Assembly: GCA_030147525.1 (NCBI GenBank)
Contig: JASBVF010000020.1
Span: 62,001 to 126,000, forward strand
From: Bacteroidota bacterium
Lineage (GTDB): Bacteria; Bacteroidota; Bacteroidia; Chitinophagales; Saprospiraceae
Length of the DNA: 64,000 nt
Direction of reading: 5' to 3'
Numbering within the stretch: the first letter of the stretch is position 1; every line of letters starts with the position of its first letter. The notes beneath the pieces were generated by a model. That model was not told the DNA's origin and did not search any database. It worked only from the letters and a program-made list of their open reading frames with translations. Shown here one piece after another: positions 18,201 through 25,248 of the stretch. A program made the translations under genes and the position numbers.

Positions 18201-18727
18201 TGGTGGAACTGGACGAAGACATGGTCATCGATTTAGGTGAAACCATCACGCTGGGCGCTTACGTCAATTTGCCGGACCTGAGCTACGCATGGTCGCCGGC
18301 CGAATACCTTTCCTGCGCCGATTGCCTGTCGCCGGAAGCTTTACCGGTGCGCCCGCAGTTGTTCACGCTTACCGTGACGGATGATTTTGGCTGTACGGCC
18401 TCTGCTGATATTTTTATCGATGTCATCAAGAAAAGAAAGGTGTACGTGCCGAATGCTTTCAGCCCGAATGCAGACGGATTTAATGATGAGTTCATTCCTT
18501 TTGGCGGCAAAGATGTGCGCCTGATCCGTGATTTCAAGGTATTTGACCGGCAGGGCAACCTTGTGTTCAGCGCCACAAATTTTGAACCTTCCGACATCAG
18601 CAACGGCTGGAACGGCACCTTCAAAGGCAAAATGATGCAACCCGGCGTGTTCGTCTGGTTTGCCAAAGTCGAGTTTATCGACGACGAAGTGGAAGTTTTC
18701 AAAGGAGATGTGACGCTCTTGCGTTAA
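15242..18727 (+). CDS. SprB-repeat adhesin with T9SS type B (CHU_C) sorting domain
   Basis: This 1161-residue secreted protein has a signal peptide ending NTTQAQ and a beta-rich N-terminal half with two copies of a pre-peptidase-like segment (VWFKFTTSANP and VWFSFVAPPTGH). At least five SprB-type repeats lie between about residues 590 and 970, each opening with a CY/CF-x-GDxDG-like motif and ending in YxxxVTDxxGC. The last 90 residues form the gliding-motility-associated CHU_C domain (VPNAFSPNADGFNDEFIP, FDRQGNLVF), a type B T9SS signal. Proteins of this build are surface adhesins or gliding filaments. An alternative start lies two codons in (15248). About 335 bp upstream holds no gene that I can see. 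Confidence 0.88.
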   Translation: MVMKQTNINPTVLLLALSLLVNTTQAQFNVKITVNSGTSTTTCTDPISSPDPAWSINIANQGWVTYPSSGSCYTNFPNTQFDQTFQCVSQIPPSIQVCFRAFENDASILSPCSPVTSCLAEMCMDVPVPPQGSQNFTLQLPNGLPSGGSANLTIATSGLPGGLNDGICDAFDIGVMLPGTTVGDADTSVFNNYCATNIGDPDPGTFGNFWVNNQGVWFKFTTSANPAAQISITAKNDPSNFGDSINLQVGIFTSSDNTCTGTFSFIAQNHNPADWDEFVQLNCPKPNTTYFILVDGVSDTPDQVDGYFGIEITESDILPAPEYRCEAEALGVVPLGGQVSTNGMRTNRCSSNSNAAPATAFGVQKSVWFSFVAPPTGHVLITGISDSVVDPIGIQLAAYRSSDDSCSGVFTEIGSQYSASSNDQTLELHCLDPGRLYFIQVDGAISDLNIGNFSLAVEDAGDETPVTNQIVLLCDGETLTVGNNVYSATGNYSDTLSLPGGCDSIVNSAVTLLTPIQINLNIDNQGIGVGNTNGQVSVSPTGGTGNYTVNWSDGQSGATANNLVGGDNYCVTITDSNSCAQDTCFEMPYYIHFVPKIETDTLNCYGDTDGYIRLTANGGVPPYQFSWQNAGNTLNGTGAVTADGQFVDIDNLPAGAYSFQMSDVLFDTTFTIQVIEPQPLTVSSTDVTDASCFSTCDGSIMVSISGGTGAYQYLWSGGEVNPMISGACAGNYQLTVTDSKGCTAAFDFTIGQPAEFIATATQVQAVSCFQGSDGQATVSTNGTPIDYLWNNGEITQNVSNLPGGSYSVTVTNTDGCTAVADVNIDTPAAPVAVSITTESNVLCYGDNNGSLKAQVTGPGAVFSYAWSNGSMQEIATGLGAGSYTVTVTNEKGCEATASYLLDEPSEILVEVSTNALTCFDAPDAGVITVEQISGGVEPYLFSNDGINFSASTAISGYTAGTQTFYVKDAGGCIREFSATIEGPKEILVELDEDMVIDLGETITLGAYVNLPDLSYAWSPAEYLSCADCLSPEALPVRPQLFTLTVTDDFGCTASADIFIDVIKKRKVYVPNAFSPNADGFNDEFIPFGGKDVRLIRDFKVFDRQGNLVFSATNFEPSDISNGWNGTFKGKMMQPGVFVWFAKVEFIDDEVEVFKGDVTLLR

Positions 18728-18779
18728 AAAGCCTGTCTAATCTCCTTTTTTCAGCCAAAAACCCTTTGTAATCGGGCAA

Positions 18780-18998
18780 GAATATTCCAAACAGGTGTGC
18801 GGAAAGTGCAAAGGCATTCAGAATATTCCAAACGGGATTGCGAAAACCGCACAGGCGTTTGGAATATTCCAAACAGGTGTGCGGAAATCGCACAGGCGTT
18901 CGGAATATTCCAAACGGGTGTGCGGAAATTGCACAAGCGTTCAGAATATTCCAAACGGGATTGCGAAAACCGCACAGGCGTTTGGAATATTCCAACCA
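18780..18998. repeat. 41-bp tandem palindromic repeat, five units plus a partial
   Basis: GAATATTCC recurs at 18780, 18821, 18862, 18903, 18944 and 18985, exactly 41 bp apart. Each unit contains a second inverted repeat (TGTGCG...CGCACA), and unit junctions form a perfect 20-bp palindrome centred on GGAATATTCC. Two unit types are mixed: one with CAGGTGTGCGG or CGGGTGTGCGG, one with CGGGATTGCGA. Because 41 is not a multiple of three, the stop-free frames on both strands (up to 98 codons) are repeat artefacts. It sits between a terminal adhesin gene and a convergent gene. Confidence 0.9.
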
Positions 18999-19083
18999 AT
19001 TTTGATGTTTTCGGGCTGAGATTTTAACGAAATCCGGGATGGCGCATAACTTGCATTCAGGGGCTCCCCTGAAAAAGTGCTCA

Positions 19084-20649
19084 TCATTTCACCCGCTTCA
19101 ACCTTCTCGACCCGACTTCCACGGCCCGCCAGTTGCTCAGCAGGCTTTCCGTATGGGCACGATTGGCAACAGAAACGGCGTAGGTGTAGATCTTTCCTTT
19201 TGTCACATCCTTATCTTCGATGATTACCTTGTTGTTGTCTGTCAAATGCACTGTTGTCAGGATGTTATTTGGATTGTTGTAATCGCCGGGCAGGCGATCT
19301 TCGAAGCGGTAAACGATGAGGTAAGATGCCGCAGGATGTTTGTCCTTCACGGTACATTCGAAGGTGATGGCGCCATCCTTCAGCTTTGGCTTACCGATGG
19401 AGGGCGGAGCGGGAACCGGCAATTTCAGGTGAGGCATTTCCGGCAACAGGGCCGGTGTTTTAAAATAATGATTGCGCAGCGAGTCCGTCACGCCCAGCGG
19501 GTTTTTTGCCAGTGAATTAGTGTTGTAAAAAATGCTCCCCTGCACTGTGGGCGACTGGCGGTTCATACGGATTTGCTTTGGAATCTCACCGGGCCGTCTC
19601 CAGGCTTCTTCCGGGTTGTTGTTCACTTTGTAGATGGCCTGACCGATGTACAAATGGCGCTCGAAAGAGTTGCGCTCCCACCATTTCAATAACACCTCAT
19701 AGTCAGCGACCGTAAAGCCGATGTTCCAGTATAGCTGCGGCACCACGTAATCAATCCAGCCTTTTTCGAGCCAGCCCCGCACGTCAGCGTAGAGATCGTC
19801 ATAGGTATTGATACCGGCACGGGTGGCCGAGCCGAGCTGGGGGTCTTTGCTGATGTTCCGCCAAACGCCGAAGGGACTGATGCCAAACTTCACGTGCGGC
19901 GCTACCAGTTTGATCATCTGTGAAACCTGGGCAATCATCAGGTCGATGTTTTGACGGCGCCAATCATCGATGCTGAAAAACCCGAAGCCGTAGGTTTTAA
20001 AATCCTTGCTGTCAGGGAATACTTCCCCGGCAGCCGGATACGGGTAAAAATAGTCGTCGTAATGAATGGCATCCACATCGTATTCCATCACAATTTCCAT
20101 GACCACTTCGGTGATGTAGTTGCGGACATCCGGCAAGGCAGGGTTGAAGTACATTTTACCGCCATAGCTCAGAAACCACTCCGGATGGTGCTTATAAGGG
20201 TGCATATCCGACAGGTTGACGGTGCTGGTATCCATCGAAGCACGGTAGGGATTGAGCCATGCGTGAAACTCCATGTTACGCTTGTGGGTCTCTTCGATCA
20301 TGAATCGCATGGGGTCGAAAGCCTCGTCGATGGCCTGCCCCTGCTTGCCGCTGAGGTATTTTGACCAGGGTGAAATTTTACTCAGGTAAAACGCATCGCC
20401 CGCAGGCCGCACCTGTGCAATGACGGCGTTGAAACCTACCTCGTGCAGAAAGTCCAATGTTTTCAACCATTCTTCTGCGAAGCGCTCTTTGCTGAGGCCC
20501 TGTGTGGACGGGAAATCAATATTGGCGACCGTCGCTACCCACGCTCCCCGGAACTCTCGTTTCGGTGGAATTTCCTGTGAAAAAACGGAAGGATGAATGG
20601 CAATAACAGCAACGGAAATGACGAGTAAAATGCGGCAGGCTTTTCTCAT
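19084..20649 (-). CDS. GHL10/DUF187-type glycoside hydrolase
   Basis: A 521-residue secreted glycosidase-like protein. Signal peptide to about residue 25, then a TIM-barrel domain beginning REFRGAWVATVANIDFPS and containing NAVIAQVRPAGDAFY, EFHAWLNPYRA and DAIHYDDYFYPYP, all typical of the GHL10/DUF187 family related to YngK. About the last 90 residues (PAPPSIGKPKLKDGAITFEC) look like a fibronectin III domain. Family members are thought to act on peptidoglycan-linked or other polysaccharides; the substrate here is unknown. The ATG at 20649 starts the signal peptide, and the longer reading to 20721 adds an unlikely leader. Confidence 0.82.
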   Translation of the reverse strand: MRKACRILLVISVAVIAIHPSVFSQEIPPKREFRGAWVATVANIDFPSTQGLSKERFAEEWLKTLDFLHEVGFNAVIAQVRPAGDAFYLSKISPWSKYLSGKQGQAIDEAFDPMRFMIEETHKRNMEFHAWLNPYRASMDTSTVNLSDMHPYKHHPEWFLSYGGKMYFNPALPDVRNYITEVVMEIVMEYDVDAIHYDDYFYPYPAAGEVFPDSKDFKTYGFGFFSIDDWRRQNIDLMIAQVSQMIKLVAPHVKFGISPFGVWRNISKDPQLGSATRAGINTYDDLYADVRGWLEKGWIDYVVPQLYWNIGFTVADYEVLLKWWERNSFERHLYIGQAIYKVNNNPEEAWRRPGEIPKQIRMNRQSPTVQGSIFYNTNSLAKNPLGVTDSLRNHYFKTPALLPEMPHLKLPVPAPPSIGKPKLKDGAITFECTVKDKHPAASYLIVYRFEDRLPGDYNNPNNILTTVHLTDNNKVIIEDKDVTKGKIYTYAVSVANRAHTESLLSNWRAVEVGSRRLKRVK

Positions 20650-20796
20650 GGGTAATAGACCTTGTGTTTTGATGAACGGAAAAGCCGGAGCCATTTTTCT
20701 CCCCGATGGATTGTCAGTCAATCCAATCAGGTAATATACTCGAAGAAAAGTGGTTTGCGAGAAAGTCTGACTTTAAACAATTGAAAATCAGTCCTT

Positions 20797-20830
20797 TTGC
20801 CTACTTGCCTACTCGCAAACTTGCCTACTC
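20797..20830. repeat. 8-bp short tandem repeat (TTGCCTAC)
   Basis: Units TTGCCTAC, TTGCCTAC, TCGCAAAC and TTGCCTAC lie in perfect 8-bp register in the gap between the glycosidase gene and the PDZ gene. It is related to the TAGGCGGG/CCTACCTG array at 29633-29701. Confidence 0.6.
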
Positions 20831-20897
20831 CGGGTATAAATACCCTCCTGCCTTTCAATTCTTACAATTTGTTATCGCCGTAAAGTTATCAAAAATG

Positions 20898-20940
20898 AAA
20901 TGGGACAGCAATACCTCGTATTTATTGCTATCCCATTTTT
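20898..20940 (-). terminator. terminator after the PDZ-protein gene
   Basis: AAATGGGA.AGCAATA and TATTGCT.TCCCATTT form a long stem (one mismatch or G-T pair) around an 11-nt loop; on either strand a T/A tract follows, so it may work bidirectionally. Confidence 0.65.
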
Positions 20941-20965
20941 AAACGGCCTAAGGTCCGAATGTTAC

Positions 20966-22321
20966 TCAGGCACGATTCAACAGCACGATGGATGCTGTCA
21001 CCACCTTTTCGCCCTGCCGGATGCTGAGCAACAACGTACCTGGCGATGCGTCATTAAGGTTGATCTCACGATTATAATAACCATCAAAACTTTTCAGATT
21101 TTCCTGAAAAACTGCCTTCCCGTTAATGTCGCTGATCATTACCGTAGTCGGAACGGCTTCTCCCCGGAATTTAACGTTCAGCATTCCGTAAGTCGGGTTG
21201 GGGAAAGCGTTCAGTTCTTCCAGTTGCAGTGTATTTTCAATCTGCTCGACGGGTTGCGGTTCGGGTTGTACCTCCTCGGTTACAGCTTCTTCGACCGGCT
21301 CTTCCGTCTGCCCGGGGCAGCTTTTGAATCTTGATTCGATATCGATCGGGTAACCATCCCGAAGAATGGTAAAGGTAAATGCTTCGCCGGGCTTGTGCTT
21401 GTCCCGTTCTGTAACCAGCTCGTGGTGGGAATTCACAGGGATGGCATCGATGGCGATGATGCGGTCACCTTTTCTTAAACCGGCAGTTTCGGCAGGCCAT
21501 TCGCCATCTTTTACGATGCCGGAGACACCAACGCCTTCCAGACCTTCGCCGTAGCTACCAACGTACACGCCGTAGAATACTTTGCAGGGGTCTCTTTCGG
21601 CTCTTGCGGAGTGGCTGATCTGGTATCTGTAGCTGTTGCTGTTAGCTTTAGGAGAAGAAAGCGTTACCTGTGCTACCTTCGCTTCGCCGTTTCGGAGAAA
21701 ATCAATATTGACCACGTCATCCGGCTGGTACTTTGCCAGTTCCCGGCGCAGATCGCTGTTGGTGCGGATGGCGTTTCCGTTGATGCTGGTCATCACGTCA
21801 TCGGTCTGCAAACCGGCAGCTTTTGCTCCGGAACCATCAACGACACCGGTAATTTTCACCCCGTTTTCACCGGAAGCAGGGTAAACGCCCAGAAAGGTTT
21901 TCTTATCGTTCTCTCTTTGTACATCTATTTCTGCATGATCCCGGAGGATGATTTTCAGTTCTTCCATGTCATTGTACTGATCAGCCGCAGCATCGCCATG
22001 CCTTTTGGCATTACGCATGAAGAAAATCATCTCTTCCTCGGTTGCCGTAGTCTTATCTTTTTCATCGGTTATGATGACGATTTCCGACTTGCCGGATTCG
22101 TCCTGCAGGTTGAGTTTGTCAAAGTAAGCACGGGCATCCTGCCCTTTTTCAAGGCTTTTCTTTTTGACGGTAACGGTGCCATCATCGTGCTTTGTTTTCT
22201 GGATAATGATGACGTGCCCGCTTTCATTGGAAGGTGTGGTTTGTTGTGCCTTTACTAACGTACTGCCGGAGAACAGCAAAAAAGCCAACAAACAAAGTGC
22301 GGAGGGAAAAAGTCTTTTCAT
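20966..22321 (-). CDS. double-PDZ secreted protein with T9SS type A sorting domain
   Basis: The 451-residue product has a signal peptide ending TLVKAQ. Two PDZ domains follow: PDZ1 at about 140-225 (FLGVYPASGENGVKITGVV, GLQTDDVMTSINGNAI) and PDZ2 at about 245-345 (VSGIVKDGEWPAETAGLRKG, DRIIAIDAIPVNSH). A Glu/Pro/Gln-rich linker comes next, then a T9SS C-terminal domain (LNAFPNPTYGMLNVKFRGE to IVLLNRA). There is no protease domain, unlike DegP-type proteins, so the PDZ pair probably binds C-terminal peptides at the cell surface or on a secreted protein. It has its own upstream region and terminator. Confidence 0.85.
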   Translation of the reverse strand: MKRLFPSALCLLAFLLFSGSTLVKAQQTTPSNESGHVIIIQKTKHDDGTVTVKKKSLEKGQDARAYFDKLNLQDESGKSEIVIITDEKDKTTATEEEMIFFMRNAKRHGDAAADQYNDMEELKIILRDHAEIDVQRENDKKTFLGVYPASGENGVKITGVVDGSGAKAAGLQTDDVMTSINGNAIRTNSDLRRELAKYQPDDVVNIDFLRNGEAKVAQVTLSSPKANSNSYRYQISHSARAERDPCKVFYGVYVGSYGEGLEGVGVSGIVKDGEWPAETAGLRKGDRIIAIDAIPVNSHHELVTERDKHKPGEAFTFTILRDGYPIDIESRFKSCPGQTEEPVEEAVTEEVQPEPQPVEQIENTLQLEELNAFPNPTYGMLNVKFRGEAVPTTVMISDINGKAVFQENLKSFDGYYNREINLNDASPGTLLLSIRQGEKVVTASIVLLNRA

Positions 22322-22540
22322 TTTCGAGTGATTTTGAGTGAAGTAATATGTTCGCTTGCGGAAAGCAACCCGAACAAAGTAGGAACGATGCCAACGACAA
22401 AAAAGTAACAGCAGCGTTGCATTCAGTCTACAAAATGAGAAAGATTTTCCTGTAATGCCAGTAAAAACAGGGTAAATATTTTGAAAATACCGGCTTACAA
22501 ACAGTTTTTACCGGCATTTTTCAGTTTTTGAAAAATAAAT

Positions 22541-24718
22541 TCACGGCGTTATCACCATCACTTTACCCTCGAAAACACGGTTCTTTTTGCCTTCAAAGCC
22601 AACGATCGTGTACAGCCCGGATGACAGCTCGCACAGGTTCAGGTAAGCAGTTTTATCCGTGAATGTCAACTCATGCGTACAAACCAGACGGCCGTCGGAA
22701 GCGTAAATCCGGATGGGTATCTGCCCCTCCACTTCAAATGTTAACTGCACGCCGCAGCTGGCGGGGTTGGGGTAAATACCCATCTTGTAAGGCTCTTGCG
22801 GCACGGGTGTTTTCGTGAAATATTGCTGCGCAAAAGCAAAGGCTTCCACGCCGATTTTCTCCCCGATCAAACGGCCGGGTATGTCGTCGAAGGGCGGGTG
22901 AATACCTCCCCAGATCCTCGACAGGCTGCACTGGTCGGAAGCGTCACGGTAGGTAGCCCATTGCAGGGTCAGGTCAACGCTGGGGCCGTCCTCGAAGACG
23001 AGAAACTGGTTTTTTTCACAAAAAAACTCTCCCATGCCGCCGGGAAAGTAAGCATCGCCCGTGAGGGCCGTCAACACCTCTGCGGCCGCCCGGCTATAAG
23101 TGGAATGCCCGGAAACATAGCCGCCGAAAGGCGGTGTGACGAAGCTGGGCCTTTGAAAAGACCACCATTCTTTGGCCCTGATCCAACCCACGCCCGCAAC
23201 ATCGGTACCGGGGTTGTTGACGAAGTTGGGGCCTTTCCAGGCCAGTATTTTGATGTCGCCGATGTATCGTCCGTTGAGTCCTTGCAGGGTGTCGCCCGGC
23301 TGAATGATTTCAACATAACCGGGAATAAGTTCCAGACCGCCGGGATGGTAGTTGGGCAGGTTCGGGTCGCTGCTTTGCCCCAGTTCTGCCATGCCACGGA
23401 GAGCCGTCACCGGGCGGGAAGAATCGTACCAGCCTTTGATGCCCCAGGCCGCAATGGCCACATCGTGCATGGCGCCGCCGAGGATGAAGTAGGCTTTTAC
23501 GTCCCATTCCAGGTCGTCCAGTACGGGGCCCTGACCCTGCATTTTCTTTTCGAGCATGGGGTGGTCGTTGACGTAATTGAGGATGGAAAACCAATGCCCG
23601 GGCGGCGTTTCGGAGTCGGGGCCATCGGCCCAGAACTCTGCCAATACCCTGGCGTAATCTCCCCTTGGCACGATCTGCGGCTGGTAAGACTCCCCGGTCG
23701 CAGGGTTAAGCGGATGGCCGCTGCTGATGTCTCCGCCTTCGAACAGGTTGTAAAAATCCCGCAGGCCCTCCACGGTTTGCGGGTAGTCCTGAATGTTGCC
23801 GATGGAAGCCGGGGAAATGTCCCACAGCACCCCGTCGGAGGGGTCGAGTTGGGAGGACCAGACCGCTACCAATTCGTGGCCCCATTTGTAGTCTTCCGTA
23901 GGTCCGGTGGTGGTGGTAAGTTCCCATTGCGGCGGCGGCCCGGGGTCGTGGTACACCCAATAGTCGAAGCCGTCCCGGTTGTAAATGCTGGCATCTTCCG
24001 GTTGGAGGGAGAAGGGCAACACCTGCCCCCATTCCGGGCTGAGGGACAGCTGCGTATTGCCAGCTATGGGATTGCCACTTTGGTCGATGATCTGCGCCAG
24101 CTGCAAAGGTTGCCAGCGGTTCAGGTCGTGTACGGAAATGTTGCCGGGGATGGCGACCACCAGCGGCGGATTAACGGGGGTGTAATGAAGGTTTTGATAG
24201 CCGCCGGCTTCATTCGAGCCGTCTTGCAGGCCGTAGGCGATGAGTTGCTGCGCAATGTAGTTGCCCAGTTCCGCCGGTCCGCATTTGAAATTGATGGAAG
24301 CATTGTGACGGTCGTAGCCGAGCGAATCCATGAGGAAATCAATGTGCGCCAGAAAAGGGACCCTTCCCGGCGACTCCGCAAAGCGGTGTTTCAACAACCT
24401 GTAAACAGCATGGCTGATGGCTTCTTCCTGTGCCTCCCTCACGTTGGCGGGCGGCGGCGTGCCGGAGAACGGGGCGCTGAAACCGTGGACCGTTTTACCC
24501 AGCAAATAGGTGTCGGCATGGTCCGTATAAACCGCCCAGGCATCGTACATGGCCACACTGGTGTGAAACAGGTTCCTCGCATGCACGGTGGGCCTTGCGA
24601 AGTCGCCCCGGATGCCCGTCAGCACAGCTTCGTTCCAGCGGCGGGCGATGGAATGTTGCGCCTTTACGGCGTTGATGAAAAAAAGGAGGACAAGGGAAAG
24701 GGCGACGGTTTTTTTCAT
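22541..24718 (-). CDS. vanadium-dependent haloperoxidase-like protein with T9SS sorting domain
   Basis: A 725-residue secreted protein of the PAP2/vanadium haloperoxidase superfamily. The vanadate/phosphate-binding motifs are intact: KGWYDSSRP (about residue 430), GYVSGHSTYS (about 536) and SRIWGGIH (about 601), giving Lys, Arg, Ser-Gly-His and Arg-x5-His ligands. The C-terminal 75 residues (MGIYPNPASCGVQLTFEVEG onward) are a T9SS type A sorting domain, and the signal peptide ends NAVKAQ. Such enzymes oxidise halides with hydrogen peroxide, though related members act as phosphatases; which applies here is not decidable by eye. The gene is GC-rich, giving a long spurious open frame on the other strand. 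Confidence 0.85.
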   Translation of the reverse strand: MKKTVALSLVLLFFINAVKAQHSIARRWNEAVLTGIRGDFARPTVHARNLFHTSVAMYDAWAVYTDHADTYLLGKTVHGFSAPFSGTPPPANVREAQEEAISHAVYRLLKHRFAESPGRVPFLAHIDFLMDSLGYDRHNASINFKCGPAELGNYIAQQLIAYGLQDGSNEAGGYQNLHYTPVNPPLVVAIPGNISVHDLNRWQPLQLAQIIDQSGNPIAGNTQLSLSPEWGQVLPFSLQPEDASIYNRDGFDYWVYHDPGPPPQWELTTTTGPTEDYKWGHELVAVWSSQLDPSDGVLWDISPASIGNIQDYPQTVEGLRDFYNLFEGGDISSGHPLNPATGESYQPQIVPRGDYARVLAEFWADGPDSETPPGHWFSILNYVNDHPMLEKKMQGQGPVLDDLEWDVKAYFILGGAMHDVAIAAWGIKGWYDSSRPVTALRGMAELGQSSDPNLPNYHPGGLELIPGYVEIIQPGDTLQGLNGRYIGDIKILAWKGPNFVNNPGTDVAGVGWIRAKEWWSFQRPSFVTPPFGGYVSGHSTYSRAAAEVLTALTGDAYFPGGMGEFFCEKNQFLVFEDGPSVDLTLQWATYRDASDQCSLSRIWGGIHPPFDDIPGRLIGEKIGVEAFAFAQQYFTKTPVPQEPYKMGIYPNPASCGVQLTFEVEGQIPIRIYASDGRLVCTHELTFTDKTAYLNLCELSSGLYTIVGFEGKKNRVFEGKVMVITP

Positions 24719-24767
24719 GATGTCGTTAGTTCAGGTGAGGATTGGGAGGGCTTGCACATCTGACCTT

Positions 24768-24873
24768 TAATTGAAATTGAGAAATTAATCGATATTATGA
24801 AATCAGATAGTAGCTTGAAAATCAAAGCGAAAGTGTTAATTTCTAATTTCTAATAATTTCACAATTTCAATTA
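24768..24873. repeat. about 105-bp inverted-repeat element, copy 1
   Basis: Ends are AATTGAAATTG and CAATTTCAATT, with internal GAAATTA-type arms and a core containing CTTGAAAATCAAAGCG. Its reverse complement aligns along the whole length with the element at 40149-40271 (shared core CGCTTTGATTTTCAAG). No coding potential. It lies in a 530-bp gap between two convergently arranged transcription units where no gene is visible. Confidence 0.75.
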
Positions 24874-25122
24874 AGCTCAGGAGCGTCCATAAACAACACA
24901 CCCCACAACCGCCCCTCACCAGGACATAACGCTAAAACCATCAAAAAAGCTGGTTTTTACACCATAATAATAACCCGCTGGTACAAGTCACCTCCCCCTG
25001 GATCCATCTGCCACTAATACAAAACATCCCCCGCTACTCCGCACCAGCCAAGGGCAATTTTGCCGGAAATTACAAGCATACTGCAAAGAATTGCAACAAA
25101 TGCGCAACGTCCTTTGAGTTTA

Positions 25123-25155
25123 AGCGATACGATTGCTGCGAGCAATCGTATCGCT
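25123..25155. repeat. perfect 15-bp inverted repeat with 3-nt loop
   Basis: AGCGATACGATTGCT, GCG, then its exact reverse complement AGCAATCGTATCGCT. It lies about 95 bp after the stop of the minus-strand TonB-dependent receptor gene. There is no T-tract on either side, so a standard terminator is unlikely; it may stabilise the 3' end or be an unrelated palindrome. Confidence 0.7.
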
Positions 25156-25248
25156 GGATTGAAGACATGATGCTTTTACAGCATAAAATACTTATGAAAC
25201 AGCGAACCCGGACACAGCCTGACATAAGCAGCGTCCAGCGCCAGCGGA

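Noticed and set aside
18780-18998. CRISPR array
   Set aside because: The 41-bp units abut without unique spacers, and no cas gene is nearby.
18699-19027. Four overlapping open frames on both strands through the 41-bp repeats
   Set aside because: The repeat unit has no stop in several frames and 41 bp rotates the frame, so open frames appear everywhere. There is no independent evidence of translation.
22455-22520. Terminator for the haloperoxidase gene (GCCAGTAAAAAC / GTTTTTACCGGC)
   Set aside because: The arms pair with one mismatch over a loop of more than 30 nt and no T-tract follows on the minus strand.
22796-24763. A 655-codon open frame on the plus strand opposite the haloperoxidase gene
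   Set aside because: It lies fully antisense to a gene with intact family motifs; the GC-rich codon pattern of that gene leaves the opposite frame open. Its translation shows no recognisable domain, signal peptide or sensible composition.
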